NCBI RefSeq assembly: GCF_013179515.1
Contig: NZ_JABMCN010000018.1
Location: 1-36,065 of the forward strand
Length of the DNA: 36,065 nucleotides
Direction: 5' to 3'
Origin: Pseudomonas sp. CM27
Lineage (GTDB): Bacteria; Pseudomonadota; Gammaproteobacteria; Pseudomonadales; Pseudomonadaceae
The notes below the pieces were generated by a model that saw nothing but the letters and a program-made list of their open reading frames with translations, ran no database searches and had not been told where the DNA came from. This document shows positions 16,499 through 25,262 of this stretch, piece after piece. Each line of letters starts with the position of its first letter. Position 1 is the first letter of the stretch. A program made the translations under genes and the position numbers.

Positions 16499-16558
16499 GA
16501 CCGAGTCGCCTGCTCCCGCAGTGGGAGCGGGCAAGCCCGCGAAGCAGGCGACCCGGTC
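16499..16558. repeat. REP-type element in a long inverted repeat
   Basis: GACCGAGTCGCCTGC (16499-16513) is nearly complementary to GCAGGCGACCCGGTC (16544-16558). Between them lies the typical P. putida REP core GGGAGCGGGCAAGCCCGCGAA. The whole can fold into a cruciform-like structure downstream of apbC. Confidence 0.8.
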
Positions 16559-16572
16559 TTTCAGCCAGGCAT

Positions 16573-16602
16573 AAAAAAACCCGCCAGAAGGCGGGTTTTT
16601 TT
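16573..16602. terminator. Bidirectional terminator between apbC and the cold-shock gene
   Basis: A 13-bp stem, from AAAAAAACCCGCC (16573-16585) and GGCGGGTTTTTTT (16590-16602), has an AGAA loop. The A and T runs serve both converging transcripts. Confidence 0.92.
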
Positions 16603-16625
16603 GAAAGCTAGGAAGCTAGATCGAC

Positions 16626-16835
16626 TTAGGCGATCTGAACTTCTTCAGCCTGCATGCCTTTCTGGCCGCGGGTAGCGACGAAAGTAACAGCCTGGCCTTC
16701 TTTCAGGGTTTTGAAGCCGTCAGCTTGGATGGCTTTGAAGTGCACGAACAGGTCGTCGCCCGACTGAGGGGTGATGAAGCCGTAGCCTTTCTCATCGTTG
16801 AACCACTTAACGGTACCGTTTTGACGGTTGGACAT
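16626..16835 (-). CDS. CspA-family cold-shock/RNA chaperone protein
   Basis: The 69-residue single cold-shock domain has RNP1 (KGYGFI, residues 16-21) and RNP2 (LFVHF). It binds single-stranded RNA/DNA and melts RNA structure. GGAGACAG just ahead of ATG 16835 is a strong ribosome site. The following 160 bases upstream contain the presumed leader and promoter. Which of the several Pseudomonas csp paralogues this is, and whether it is cold-induced, cannot be told. It is transcribed towards apbC and ends at the shared terminator. Confidence 0.95.
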   Translation of the reverse strand: MSNRQNGTVKWFNDEKGYGFITPQSGDDLFVHFKAIQADGFKTLKEGQAVTFVATRGQKGMQAEEVQIA

Positions 16836-17173
16836 TTTTCTGTCTCCTTGGACAATTTAATTACGGTCAGGAAAAACCCTTCCCGGGACTGAGCGCAAAG
16901 AGAGCAGAAAATTCAGCGATGGTGCGATCTTGATCGTGCATCAAACTAGAGATTCTCGGTGTCACGTGCAGCACAGTGGCGACACCTTACCCCACTTTCC
17001 GCAACCTGCCAATGGCCAGAGGCCGCTTTACGCAAAATCGGATCGACGGCGGCTGCAAGCCCCGTCGGGCGGGGATTGTAGCCCTAATGCAGGATGAAAC
17101 TTTGAAGCGGGCGCCGGGACCGGTAAGATGCGCGTCACCATTTTCACCTCGCAACTCTTCAGGACACCCCGCC
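16836..17173. other. Divergent intergenic region, cold-shock gene / dcd
   Basis: This stretch of 338 bases has no convincing gene. The left part is the leader of the cold-shock gene. A 12-base palindrome CGATC-TT-GATCG lies at 16925-16936. The right part holds a likely dcd promoter (17102-17129). An in-frame extension of dcd back to 16976 exists but looks non-coding. Confidence 0.6.
17102..17129 (+). promoter_or_regulatory. Putative dcd promoter
   Basis: TTGAAG (17102-17107), a 16-base spacer and TAAGAT (17124-17129) lie 44 bases upstream of the dcd start codon. Confidence 0.4.
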
Positions 17174-17740
17174 ATGAGCATCAAATCGGACAAGTGGATT
17201 CGCCGCATGGCGCAGGAACACGGCATGATCGAACCGTTCGTCGAGCGCCAGGTGCGCGGCGAGCAGGACAGCCGGGTGATCTCCTTCGGCGTCTCCAGCT
17301 ATGGCTACGACGTGCGCTGCGCCGACGAATTCAAAGTGTTCACCAACATCAACTCGGCCACCGTCGACCCCAAGAACTTCGATGCCGGCAGCTTCGTCGA
17401 CATCAAGAGTGACGTGTGCATCATCCCGCCGAACTCGTTTGCCCTGGCGCGCACCGTCGAGTACTTCCGCATTCCACGTGACGTGCTGACCATCTGCCTG
17501 GGCAAGAGCACCTACGCCCGCTGCGGCATCATCGTCAACGTCACCCCGCTCGAGCCCGAGTGGGAAGGCCACGTGACGCTGGAGTTCTCCAACACCACCA
17601 CGCTGCCGGCGAAGATCTACGCCAACGAAGGCGTGGCGCAGATGCTGTTCCTGCAGTCCGACGAAGAATGTGAAGTCTCGTACAAGGACCGTGGCGGCAA
17701 GTACCAGGGCCAGCGCGGCGTCACCCTGCCGCGCACCTGA
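17174..17740 (+). CDS. dcd: dCTP deaminase
   Basis: The 188-residue enzyme is a member of the trimeric dUTPase/Dcd fold. It deaminates dCTP to dUTP, the precursor of dTMP. Characteristic segments are [10 protein letters not shown], the nucleotide-binding [12 protein letters not shown], the catalytic-Glu region [28 protein letters not shown] and [11 protein letters not shown]. It lacks a fused dUTPase function as far as can be seen. ATG 17174 gives [13 protein letters not shown], the standard start; the frame extends to 16976 without homology. AGGA lies 9 bases ahead. It sits downstream of apbC and the cold-shock gene. Confidence 0.97.
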   Translation: MSIKSDKWIRRMAQEHGMIEPFVERQVRGEQDSRVISFGVSSYGYDVRCADEFKVFTNINSATVDPKNFDAGSFVDIKSDVCIIPPNSFALARTVEYFRIPRDVLTICLGKSTYARCGIIVNVTPLEPEWEGHVTLEFSNTTTLPAKIYANEGVAQMLFLQSDEECEVSYKDRGGKYQGQRGVTLPRT

Positions 17741-17836
17741 GCCGACGGGCGCGCGGAATTTCACGCGCCTTTGGCACTCCAACGGATAACCGTGCCGATG
17801 TGCATGACGCCCATCGGCTGTTGTCAGGAGGTGCCA

Positions 17837-18064
17837 ATGAAACTCCATCCCGCGATCAGTGCGAAGCTGGCCGGCTTGCAGCCCAACCATGTAGGGGTGC
17901 TGCCGTGGTCACTGCTGGCGCATCCGCTGCCGCTGCAGGCGGGGGGCGTGCCCCACCAGCCTGGTCCCGATACCCCGCAACCACCGCAACCTGGTGAAAC
18001 ACCACCCATGGAGCCGGGCGAGCCGACCCTGCCTGATGAGCCACCTCCCGCACCTGTTGCCTGA
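17837..18064 (+). CDS. Small proline-rich protein of unknown function
   Basis: The 75-residue protein has a first half MKLHPAISAKLAGLQPNHVG, then PWSLLAHPLPLQAGG. The second half is almost wholly Pro, Glu, Gly and Thr (PQPPQPGETPPMEPGEPTLP, then DEPPPAPVA) and must be extended or disordered. It has an exceptionally strong ribosome site, AGGAGGTG, 3-8 bases before ATG 17837, which argues for real translation. No signal peptide or known domain is seen. Its stop lies 10 bases from the end of the converging pdeM gene. The composition suggests a linker-like or partner-binding peptide, but nothing more can be said. Confidence 0.65.
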   Translation: MKLHPAISAKLAGLQPNHVGVLPWSLLAHPLPLQAGGVPHQPGPDTPQPPQPGETPPMEPGEPTLPDEPPPAPVA

Positions 18065-18074
18065 GCCTGCGCTG

Positions 18075-18731
18075 CTATAGCAGCGGCCACACGCGGTCTG
18101 CGCCAGCCAGATAAACCTTGCTGGCGCTGGCCGGTGCAATTTCCCACCCGCCGGTGAACTCACCGAATGCGGGCAGCAGGCTGACTTGCTGATCGATCAG
18201 GAAGCACGGCAGGCGCAAGCGCTGGCGTGCCCTGCCGCGCAGGACGAACACCGGATGCACGTGGCCCGCAAGCACCGGGTAGGCCGGGTGCGGCTTGGGT
18301 TCGTGCTGCAACGCGAAAGGCGCCAGTACCCATGGCTCGTCGACGACCCGGATATCGAGCGCGGCCGGTGGGTCGCCGGCGTTGCGGTCGTGATTGCCCC
18401 GTATCAGTACAATATCCAGGCCTGCATGGCGCTCGCGCCATACTTGCAGCCTGGCCAGTGTTGCGGGTGCCCGGGCCGTACGTGCGTGCAGAAAATCGCC
18501 AAGCACGACCAGACGCTCGCAATCATGCGCTGCCAGCAAGGCATCCAGGCGGGCCAGCGTCGCATCGGTGGTCCCGCGCGGTACCGGTTGATGCAGGGCA
18601 CGGTAACTGGCGGCCTTGCCGATATGCACATCGGCCACCAGCAAGGCCCGGCGGGCGGGCCAGTAAATGGCCTTGTCGGGCAGCAGCCATAGTACCTGAC
18701 CGCACAAATCGATCGGCTGATGGTTGTTCAC
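18075..18731 (-). CDS. pdeM: Ligase-associated DNA damage-response endonuclease (metallophosphoesterase, PdeM/MPE)
   Basis: The 218-residue calcineurin-like phosphoesterase has the binuclear-metal motifs DVHIGK, GDFLH, GNHD and GHVHP in order. Homologues encoded next to Lhr-Core and an ATP-dependent ligase are Mn-dependent nucleases acting on single-stranded DNA. GTG 18731 is the start because it overlaps the helicase stop in a 4-base GTGA, so translation is coupled to the upstream helicase gene. It is the last gene of the repair cluster. Confidence 0.9.
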   Translation of the reverse strand: MNNHQPIDLCGQVLWLLPDKAIYWPARRALLVADVHIGKAASYRALHQPVPRGTTDATLARLDALLAAHDCERLVVLGDFLHARTARAPATLARLQVWRERHAGLDIVLIRGNHDRNAGDPPAALDIRVVDEPWVLAPFALQHEPKPHPAYPVLAGHVHPVFVLRGRARQRLRLPCFLIDQQVSLLPAFGEFTGGWEIAPASASKVYLAGADRVWPLL

Positions 18732-21178
18732 TGCCCACCCGCCGCGCGTTCCAGGTCCGCCACCATTCGCGCAATACGGTCGGCCAGCTTCTCGGTGCTC
18801 AGGGTTTCGCGCATCCCCTCCACCAGCAAGGCAAACGCCAGCGGCCCCGGGCGCTTCAATGCCTGCAGGTCCAGGCGCAGGCCCTCCATTTTTACCAGTT
18901 GCCGATGCAGCCGGTCGATTTCCAGCTCCTCTCTGAGCACTTCATCGCTAGCCTGGCCCAGTAGCAGGTTCCCCGCATCGTGCTTGCGGAACACCTCATA
19001 GAACAACCCGCTGGAGGCCTGGATCTGCCGTGTACTCTTCTGCGCCGCCGGGTAACCACCAAACACCAGCCCGGCAATCTGGGCGATTTCGCGAAAGCGC
19101 CGCAGCGCCATTTCGCCTGCATTCAGGCTGGCCAGCACATCCTCCAGCAGATGATCGGTACCGAGCGCCCGAGGCAAATGCGTCGCCCAGTCCACGTTGC
19201 CCGGGCTGAGCAGTTCGAAACCATAGTCGTTGACGGCAATCGATACCGACAGCGGCTGGTCCCGGCTGACCCGCCAGGCAATCAGGTTGGCCAGGCCCAG
19301 GTTGGCCATGCGCCCGGCGAACGGGTACAGGAACAGGTGCCAGCCCTGGCGTGACTTGAAGGTTTCTGCCAGCAGCGTGCGGGTGGTGGGCAGCGCCGAC
19401 CATTGCGCCTGCAGTTCCAGCAACGGGCGCACCGACCGCATTTCGGGCCCTTCGAAATGCTGATGAGCGGCAGCGTCGAGCTGTTCGACCAGCGCATCGG
19501 CCAGTTCGCTGGAAAGCGGCATGCGCCCGCCGTTCCAGCGCGCCAGCGCAGCCTTGCGCGCGGTGCTGCGGCGCACATAGGCGGTCATGTTTTCGACGCG
19601 GACCAGCTCCAGCACCCGCCCGGCAAAGACCAGGGTATCGCCCGGCCGCAGGCGAGCGATGAAGGCTTCTTCGACACTGCCCAATGTCTTGCCGCCACCG
19701 CCTTTGCTCCAGTATTTCAGTTGCAGGTTGGCGTCGCTGACGATGGTGCCGATGCTCATGCGGTGGCGTCGCGCCAGGCGTTCGCTGGCAACCCGATAAA
19801 CCCCGTCGGCGTCGCGCTCGACGCGCTGGTAGTCCGGGTAGGCGGTGAGCGAGCTACCGCCGTGGCAGACAAAGTCCAGTGCCCACTGCCACTGGCTGTC
19901 GCGCAGTTCGTCAAAGGCCCAGGTGCTGCGTACTTCGGCCAGCAACTGGTCGGCGCGAAAGCCGCTGCCCAAGGCCATGCTGACCAGGTGCTGCACCAGC
20001 ACGTCCATGCACAGCCGCGGCGAGAAGCGCGCCTCGATATGCCCCGCGGCCAATGCCTGGCGGGCCGCCGCAGCTTCCACCAGTTCCAGGCTATGGGTGG
20101 GCACCAGGGTCAGTCGCGAGCGCCGTCCGGGGGCATGACCAGAGCGCCCGGCGCGCTGCATCAGGCGGGCGATACCCTTGGCGGAGCCGATTTGCAGCAC
20201 GCGTTCCACCGGCAGAAAATCTACCCCCAGGTCCAGGCTTGAGGTGCAGACCACCGCCTTGAGGGCGCCTTGCTTGAGGCTGCGCTCGACCCAGTCACGG
20301 GTATCGCGGGCCAGCGAGGCATGGTGCAGGGCAATCAGGCCGGCCCAGTCCGGGCGTGCGTCCAGCAGGGCCTGGTACCAGAGTTCGGCCTGGGCGCGGG
20401 TATTGGTAAAGACCAGGCAGCTGGCACTGGCATCGATCTCCCGGCTGACCTGGTCGAGCATTTTCAGGCCCATGTGCCCGGCCCAGGGGAAGCGCTCGAT
20501 CGCCGCTGGCAGCAGGGTATCGACCTGCAGGGCCTTGTCCTGCCTGCCCTGCACCAGCAAGCCGCCTTGGGGCAGCAGAACGTCCAGGGCGTGCTGCAGG
20601 TTACCCAGCGTGGCAGACAGGCCCCAGGTGGGTAAGCCAGGGTGCCAGCGACGCAGCCTGGCCAACGCCAGTTGCAGTTGCACCCCACGTTTGTTACCCA
20701 ACAGTTCGTGCCATTCGTCCACGACCACCAGGCGCACGCTGGCGAAGTCTTCGCTGGCCTGTGCCCGGGTCAGCAGCAAGGTCAGGCTCTCGGGAGTTGT
20801 CACCAGCACGCTGGGCAGGCGACGCGCTTGGCGGGCACGTTCGGCGCTGCCGGTATCGCCGCTGCGCACGCCCACGCTCCACGGCAAACCCAGTTCATCC
20901 AGGGGTGCCTGCAGTGCCCGGGCGGTGTCTGCGGCAAGGGCGCGCATGGGCGTCACCCACACCACCTGCAAGGGCGCCGGCTGACGGCCTGGAGGCTGGG
21001 CCTTGAATGCACGCAGTGCGGCGAGCCAGACCGCGTAGGTCTTGCCCGCGCCGGTACTGGCATGCAGCAGGCCGGACTCACCCCGCTCGACAGCGGCCCA
21101 GACCCGCCGCTGGAAAGCGAACGGCGTCCAGCCGCGTTGGGCGAACCAGGCATCGGCAAGGTTGGTAGCGGCGGGCAT
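18728..21178 (-). CDS. Lhr-Core-type DEXH-box DNA helicase, ligase-associated
   Basis: The 816-residue SF2 helicase shows Walker A ASTGAGKT (about 40-47), TPMRALA (Ia), VTTPES, motif [17 protein letters not shown] (a DEWH box), motif [11 protein letters not shown], and motif [13 protein letters not shown]. The C-terminal half has the winged-helix and Lhr-specific domains. Length matches the Lhr-Core class, not the ~1500-residue full Lhr. Enzymes of this class are 3'-5' ssDNA-dependent ATPases that unwind DNA and RNA-DNA hybrids. ATG 21178 starts [12 protein letters not shown]. The stop overlaps pdeM by 4 bases; 67 bases separate it from the M14-type gene upstream. Confidence 0.93.
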   Translation of the reverse strand: MPAATNLADAWFAQRGWTPFAFQRRVWAAVERGESGLLHASTGAGKTYAVWLAALRAFKAQPPGRQPAPLQVVWVTPMRALAADTARALQAPLDELGLPWSVGVRSGDTGSAERARQARRLPSVLVTTPESLTLLLTRAQASEDFASVRLVVVDEWHELLGNKRGVQLQLALARLRRWHPGLPTWGLSATLGNLQHALDVLLPQGGLLVQGRQDKALQVDTLLPAAIERFPWAGHMGLKMLDQVSREIDASASCLVFTNTRAQAELWYQALLDARPDWAGLIALHHASLARDTRDWVERSLKQGALKAVVCTSSLDLGVDFLPVERVLQIGSAKGIARLMQRAGRSGHAPGRRSRLTLVPTHSLELVEAAAARQALAAGHIEARFSPRLCMDVLVQHLVSMALGSGFRADQLLAEVRSTWAFDELRDSQWQWALDFVCHGGSSLTAYPDYQRVERDADGVYRVASERLARRHRMSIGTIVSDANLQLKYWSKGGGGKTLGSVEEAFIARLRPGDTLVFAGRVLELVRVENMTAYVRRSTARKAALARWNGGRMPLSSELADALVEQLDAAAHQHFEGPEMRSVRPLLELQAQWSALPTTRTLLAETFKSRQGWHLFLYPFAGRMANLGLANLIAWRVSRDQPLSVSIAVNDYGFELLSPGNVDWATHLPRALGTDHLLEDVLASLNAGEMALRRFREIAQIAGLVFGGYPAAQKSTRQIQASSGLFYEVFRKHDAGNLLLGQASDEVLREELEIDRLHRQLVKMEGLRLDLQALKRPGPLAFALLVEGMRETLSTEKLADRIARMVADLERAAGGQ

Positions 21179-21245
21179 GGGGCTGGTGGTCCTTCGAAGG
21201 CTGTGCTTCTACAGACCGCCCGCCAGGTGCAATGGTTTTACCGGA

Positions 21246-22361
21246 TCAGTTGGCCAGCAGGTAGCCGCTGCGGCATACCTGTTCGCCAGCCACATGGGCG
21301 ACGACCATGCCCGCAGTGGCCATGCGCCTTACGCTGCGTGCGTACAACAGGCCCGGTTGACTGTTGCGTATGGCGGTCACCCGGTCGCTGAGCGGGTCGA
21401 TCACCTCGGCGATCAACTGCCCGGCCTCAAGGTGCTGCCCGGGTTTGGCGTGATACACCAGCAAGCCGCCCAGCGGCGTTGCCACAGGTTCAACCGCAGC
21501 CAGCGGCGTGGCGGGGTTGAGCAAGGCGGGCAGGGCTGCGCTGGCACCCTCGATGACCCCGGCATGCGTCAGGAAATCCAGGATCGCCTGGCTGTCCTTG
21601 CTGGCCAGCGCGTGGCTGACGTCCGCCTGGCCACGCAGCTCGACGGTGACCGAGCAGCAACCCTGCGGGATCGGATAGCGCTTGCCGAAACGTTGTTGCA
21701 ACTGCCACCAGACCAGGCTGAAGCATTCATCGAACGACTGCCCGCCCGAGTCGGTCGCCAGCAGGCTGGCCCGGGCGCCCAGGTAGCGGGCCAGTGGCTC
21801 GATCTGCGGCCAGGCTTCGGGCGTGGTGTACAGGTGCTCCACGGCCTCGAAGTCACAGTGCAGGTCCAGCACCAGGTCGGCATCGCAGGCCAGCCGCTGC
21901 AGGATCAGGCGCTGCGCCTGCAGCGGCGTGCGCGCGGGATGTGCATCAAGCCCCCGGCGCAGGTATTCACGGATCAGTGCGGTGTTGTGTACCGGGTCCA
22001 GGGTCAGGTGTTCTTCGACCTGGTCGCCGATGCTGTCCGACAGGTCGACGAAGTTGCGGTTGAAGTTCTCCCCACTCTGCAATTCGAAACGCCCCAGTGG
22101 CGCATCCAGCAGCACCTGCTCCAGGCCGACAGGGTTGGCCAGCGGCACCAGAATGATCTCGCGCCGCAGGCGGCCTTGCTGTTCCAGCTCTACCAAGCGC
22201 CGCTTGAGGTGCCAGGCCACCAACATGCCGGGCAGCTCGTCGGCATGCAGCGAGGCCTGGATATAGACCTTGCCGCCCCCGCGGGGGCCGAAGTGGAAAC
22301 TGTGCAATTGGCGGGTAATGCCCGGAACGGGTGAGAGCAGGTCGTGGGTCGAATGGTGCAT
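21246..22361 (-). CDS. Succinylglutamate desuccinylase/aspartoacylase-family (M14-type) zinc amidohydrolase
   Basis: The 371-residue protein has zinc ligands in QASLHADELPGM (His-x2-Glu) and VLDLHCDFEAV (His), the substrate-binding NFNRNFVDL, and the likely catalytic Glu in TVELRGQ. The C-terminal ~80 residues form the beta-rich domain common in the family (LVYHAKPGQHLEAGQL). It hydrolyses an N-acyl amino acid or similar amide; the substrate is not predictable. The frame is open upstream, but ATG 22361 gives MHHSTHDLLSPVPG. It lies between the ligase and Lhr-Core helicase genes in the same direction, with gaps of 122 and 67 bases, so it may be co-transcribed with DNA repair genes. Confidence 0.88.
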   Translation of the reverse strand: MHHSTHDLLSPVPGITRQLHSFHFGPRGGGKVYIQASLHADELPGMLVAWHLKRRLVELEQQGRLRREIILVPLANPVGLEQVLLDAPLGRFELQSGENFNRNFVDLSDSIGDQVEEHLTLDPVHNTALIREYLRRGLDAHPARTPLQAQRLILQRLACDADLVLDLHCDFEAVEHLYTTPEAWPQIEPLARYLGARASLLATDSGGQSFDECFSLVWWQLQQRFGKRYPIPQGCCSVTVELRGQADVSHALASKDSQAILDFLTHAGVIEGASAALPALLNPATPLAAVEPVATPLGGLLVYHAKPGQHLEAGQLIAEVIDPLSDRVTAIRNSQPGLLYARSVRRMATAGMVVAHVAGEQVCRSGYLLAN

Positions 22362-22483
22362 GGTAGTCCTGGCTACGTGGCGAAAACGGTCTGCGACACG
22401 GGTCGGCACAAAGATAGAAGCATAAATTCTGCTGCTGCGCCTCTTCCGGTATCTGCTTGAAGCCTGCAGGTCGCACATTTGTC

Positions 22484-24142
22484 TCAGGCCAGCAGCGCCT
22501 GCAAGGTCGCCAGGTCATCGGCCTCATCCACCGGTTTGTCCAGCCGCCAGCGCAACATGCGTGGGAAGCGCACGGCGATGCCGCTCTTGTGGCGCCTGGA
22601 CAGGGCTATGCCTTCGAAACCCAGTTCGAACACCAGTGTTGGCGTTACGCTGCGTACCGGGCCGAAGGTTTCCACGGTGGTCTTGCGGATGATGGCGTCG
22701 ACCTTGCGCATCTCTTCATCGGTAAGCCCGGAGTAGGCCTTGGCAAAAGGCACCAGCGCTCGCCCCGGGGTGCCAGCCGGAGCGTCCCACACGGCAAACG
22801 TGTAGTCGCTGTAAAGGCTTGCCCGCCGGCCATGGCCGCGCTGGGCATAGATCAGCACGGCATCGACGCTGAACGGGTCGATTTTCCATTTCCACCAGGT
22901 GCCCATATCCTTGGTGCGCCCCACGCCATACAGGGCCTCGCGTTGCTTGAGCATGAAGCCCTCGACACCCAGGCTGCGGGACCGCTCGCGCTGGCGGGCG
23001 AGGTCGGCCCAGTCCGGGCCTTCGAGCAGGGGTGATAGCAGCACCGGGGCCAACGGATAGTGCTCCAGCAACAGCTCCAGCTGACGGCGGCGTTGGTACT
23101 GTGGCCGGCTGCGCCAGTCTTCGCCTTGCCACTCCAGCAGGTCGTAGGCCTGCAGCACTACAGGCGCATCCCCCAGCAGCTTCTTGCCCAGCGTCTTGCG
23201 CCCGATACGTTGTTGCAACAGGGCAAACGGCTGTACAGCCAGGTCAGCAGCGGTAGCGCCCGGCTTCCATACCAGAATCTCGCCGTCGAGCACCACGCCA
23301 TCAGGCAACGTCTGCGCCAGGCTGTGCAATTCGGGGAAGCGGTCGGTGACCAGCTCTTCGCCGCGCGACCACACCCAGAGCTGGCCCTCGCGCTTGACCA
23401 CCTGGGCGCGAATGCCGTCCCACTTCCACTCGATCTGCCAGTCGCCTGGCGGGCCGAGCAGTGCATCGAACTGCTCGATTGGCGCTTGCAGCGGGTGGGC
23501 GAGGAAAAACGGGTACGGCTGGCCGCCACGCTGACGATGTTCATCGGCAGACTCCGGGGCGACCAGTTGCTGGTAGCTGGCCGCAGTGGGGCGGTGGCTG
23601 ATGTCGGTATACCCGACCAGGCGCTGGGCCACCCGCTTGGCATCCAGGCCCGCCAGCTGCGCCAGGGCGCGGGTGACCAGCAGCTTCGATACACCGACGC
23701 GCAAGCTGCCGGTGATCAGCTTCAGGCACAGCATCAGGCTGGGGCGGTCCAGCTGCGCCCACAAAGGCGGCAGGCGTTGCTGTATCTGTTCCGGGGGCAG
23801 CCCGCGCAACGGCAGCAAATGGGCTTCAACCCAGTACGCAAGGCCATCGGCGCTCTGCTGAGGGCTCTGCGGCAATAACAGCGAGATGGTTTCGGCCAGG
23901 TCGCCAACGGACTGGTAGCTCTCTTCGAACAGCCAGTCAGGCAACCCTGCCAGGGCGGTGGCCAGCTCCCGCAACACACGGGTTGGCACCAATTGGCGGG
24001 GGCGGCCGCCCGCCAGGAAGTACACCGCCCAGGCCGCATCGTCGGCGGGGGCGCTTGCAAAGTAGTCGCGCAGGGCTTCGAGTTTGGCATTACTCGAGGT
24101 GGTCGCATCCAGCCGCAGATACAGCTCGGCGAAGGCCTTCAT
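22484..24142 (-). CDS. ATP-dependent DNA ligase
   Basis: The 552-residue protein has an N-terminal DNA-binding domain (about 1-200), an adenylation domain with the nucleotidyl-transfer motif EWKWDGIRAQ (Lys240 accepts AMP), VLDGEILVW (motif III) and EGFMLKQ (motif IV), and an OB domain with motif V-like TWWKWK. It resembles the single-polypeptide LIG found in clusters with Lhr-Core and PdeM and is distinct from LigD (no polymerase or nuclease domains). ATG 24142 overlaps the exonuclease stop by 4 bases (ATGA), so the two are translationally coupled. Confidence 0.94.
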   Translation of the reverse strand: MKAFAELYLRLDATTSSNAKLEALRDYFASAPADDAAWAVYFLAGGRPRQLVPTRVLRELATALAGLPDWLFEESYQSVGDLAETISLLLPQSPQQSADGLAYWVEAHLLPLRGLPPEQIQQRLPPLWAQLDRPSLMLCLKLITGSLRVGVSKLLVTRALAQLAGLDAKRVAQRLVGYTDISHRPTAASYQQLVAPESADEHRQRGGQPYPFFLAHPLQAPIEQFDALLGPPGDWQIEWKWDGIRAQVVKREGQLWVWSRGEELVTDRFPELHSLAQTLPDGVVLDGEILVWKPGATAADLAVQPFALLQQRIGRKTLGKKLLGDAPVVLQAYDLLEWQGEDWRSRPQYQRRRQLELLLEHYPLAPVLLSPLLEGPDWADLARQRERSRSLGVEGFMLKQREALYGVGRTKDMGTWWKWKIDPFSVDAVLIYAQRGHGRRASLYSDYTFAVWDAPAGTPGRALVPFAKAYSGLTDEEMRKVDAIIRKTTVETFGPVRSVTPTLVFELGFEGIALSRRHKSGIAVRFPRMLRWRLDKPVDEADDLATLQALLA

Positions 24143-25155
24143 GCGTCTGGCTCCGCGCTGGTCGCGTCGTCTTCCTCGCCGTACTCGGTGACGAAAGCAC
24201 GGGCGTCCAGGCCTTGTTCGTTGAGGTAGCGAACCAGCACGTTGACCGAGCCGTGGGTGACCATCACCCGTTCTGCACCGGTCTGGGCGATGGCCCAGAG
24301 CAACCCTGGCCAGTCGGCATGGTCCGAGAGCACGAAGCCGCGGTCGACGCCGCGCCGCCGGCGCGTGCCACGCAGCAGCATCCAGCCGCTGGCGAACGCG
24401 TCGCTGTAGTCGCCAAAACGGCGCATCCAGCTGCTGCCGCCGGCCGATGGCGGCGCCAGCACCAGGGCCTGGCGCAGCAGTGGGTCGTTGCGCGGGATGT
24501 CACCGGCGTAGCGGGTTTCCGGCAGGTGCACGCCGGCCTCCCGGTACACCCGGTTCAGCGGCTCGACGGCGCCATGCACGAGGATCGGGCCGATGCTGGC
24601 GTCCAGCCCGTGCAGAATTCGCTGGGCCTTGCCGAAGGCGTAGCAGAACAGCACGCTGGCCTTGCCCAGTTCGCAGTTGGCCCGCCACCAGGCATTGATG
24701 CCGGCAAATATTTCACCCTGGCTGGGCCAGCGGTAGATCGGCAGGCCGAAGGTCGATTCGGTGATGAAGGTGTGGCAGGGCACCGGTTCGAAGGGGGTGC
24801 AGGTGCCATCGGGCTCCACCTTGTAGTCGCCGGAGGCCACCCAGACTTCGCCCTGATACTCCAGGCGCACCTGCGCCGAACCCAGCACATGGCCGGCAGG
24901 GTGCAGGCTCAGGGTTACCCCGTGGTGCAGCAAACGCTCGCCGTAGGGCAGGGTCTGCAGGTCGATGTCCTGGCCCAGGCGGCTGCGCAGGATGCCGGCG
25001 CCCGGTGCGGCAGTCAGGTAATGGGCGTTGCCGGTACGGGCGTGGTCGCCGTGGCCGTGGGTGATGACGGCACGCTCGACCGGCCGCCAGGGGTCGATGT
25101 AGAAATCACCGGGCGGGCAGTACAGGCCTTCGGGGCGGGCAATGACGAGGTCCAT
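24139..25155 (-). CDS. Ligase-associated DNA damage-response exonuclease (metallo-beta-lactamase fold)
   Basis: The 338-residue protein belongs to the beta-CASP/SNM1-like branch of the MBL superfamily. It shows the zinc motif THGHGDHA, then HPAGHVLGSAQ, VASGDYK, and SDHADWPG near the C-terminus. Homologues in this cluster are Mn-dependent DNA 5' exo/endonucleases. ATG 25155 begins MDLVIARPEGLYCPPGDFYID. No clear Shine-Dalgarno sequence is present; an inverted repeat lies 10 bases upstream. It is the first gene of the exonuclease-ligase-M14-helicase-PdeM cluster. Confidence 0.93.
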   Translation of the reverse strand: MDLVIARPEGLYCPPGDFYIDPWRPVERAVITHGHGDHARTGNAHYLTAAPGAGILRSRLGQDIDLQTLPYGERLLHHGVTLSLHPAGHVLGSAQVRLEYQGEVWVASGDYKVEPDGTCTPFEPVPCHTFITESTFGLPIYRWPSQGEIFAGINAWWRANCELGKASVLFCYAFGKAQRILHGLDASIGPILVHGAVEPLNRVYREAGVHLPETRYAGDIPRNDPLLRQALVLAPPSAGGSSWMRRFGDYSDAFASGWMLLRGTRRRRGVDRGFVLSDHADWPGLLWAIAQTGAERVMVTHGSVNVLVRYLNEQGLDARAFVTEYGEEDDATSAEPDA

Positions 25156-25164
25156 GGCACGGGC

Positions 25165-25184
25165 ACTGGTTTGGCGTTACCAGT
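25165..25184. promoter_or_regulatory. Inverted repeat upstream of the repair cluster
   Basis: ACTGGT (25165-25170) and ACCAGT (25179-25184) are perfect inverted 6-mers separated by 8 bases, 10 bases before the exonuclease start. It is not a LexA box: the CTG/CAG spacing is 12, not 10. Possible operator or leader hairpin. Confidence 0.35.
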
Positions 25185-25225
25185 TAGGAGCCATGGCAGA
25201 CATGGGAAGTTCGACCGGAAATGAC

Positions 25226-25246
25226 CGGGGCCGTAAAGCGGCCCCG
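25226..25246 (-). terminator. GC-rich hairpin after the penicillin acylase gene
   Basis: The stem CGGGGCCG (25226-25233) / CGGCCCCG (25239-25246) has loop TAAAG, just past the acylase stop. There is no U tract, so its efficiency is uncertain. Confidence 0.5.
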
Positions 25247-25262
25247 ATACGGGCGATCACGC

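Noticed and set aside
16499..16558. CRISPR-like or attachment-site palindrome
   Set aside because: It is a single REP-type inverted repeat with the known P. putida core; there are no spacers and no integrase.
21042..22334. 430-codon plus-strand frame opposite the M14-type gene
   Set aside because: Shadow of the zinc hydrolase gene, which keeps its catalytic residues.
25165..25184. LexA box ahead of the repair cluster
   Set aside because: CTG and CAG are 12 bases apart rather than 10 and the centre is not A/T-rich, so it is kept only as a general inverted repeat.
23983..25224. 413-codon plus-strand frame opposite the exonuclease gene
   Set aside because: Shadow frame; the minus strand has the HxHxDH motif and 4-base coupling with the ligase gene.
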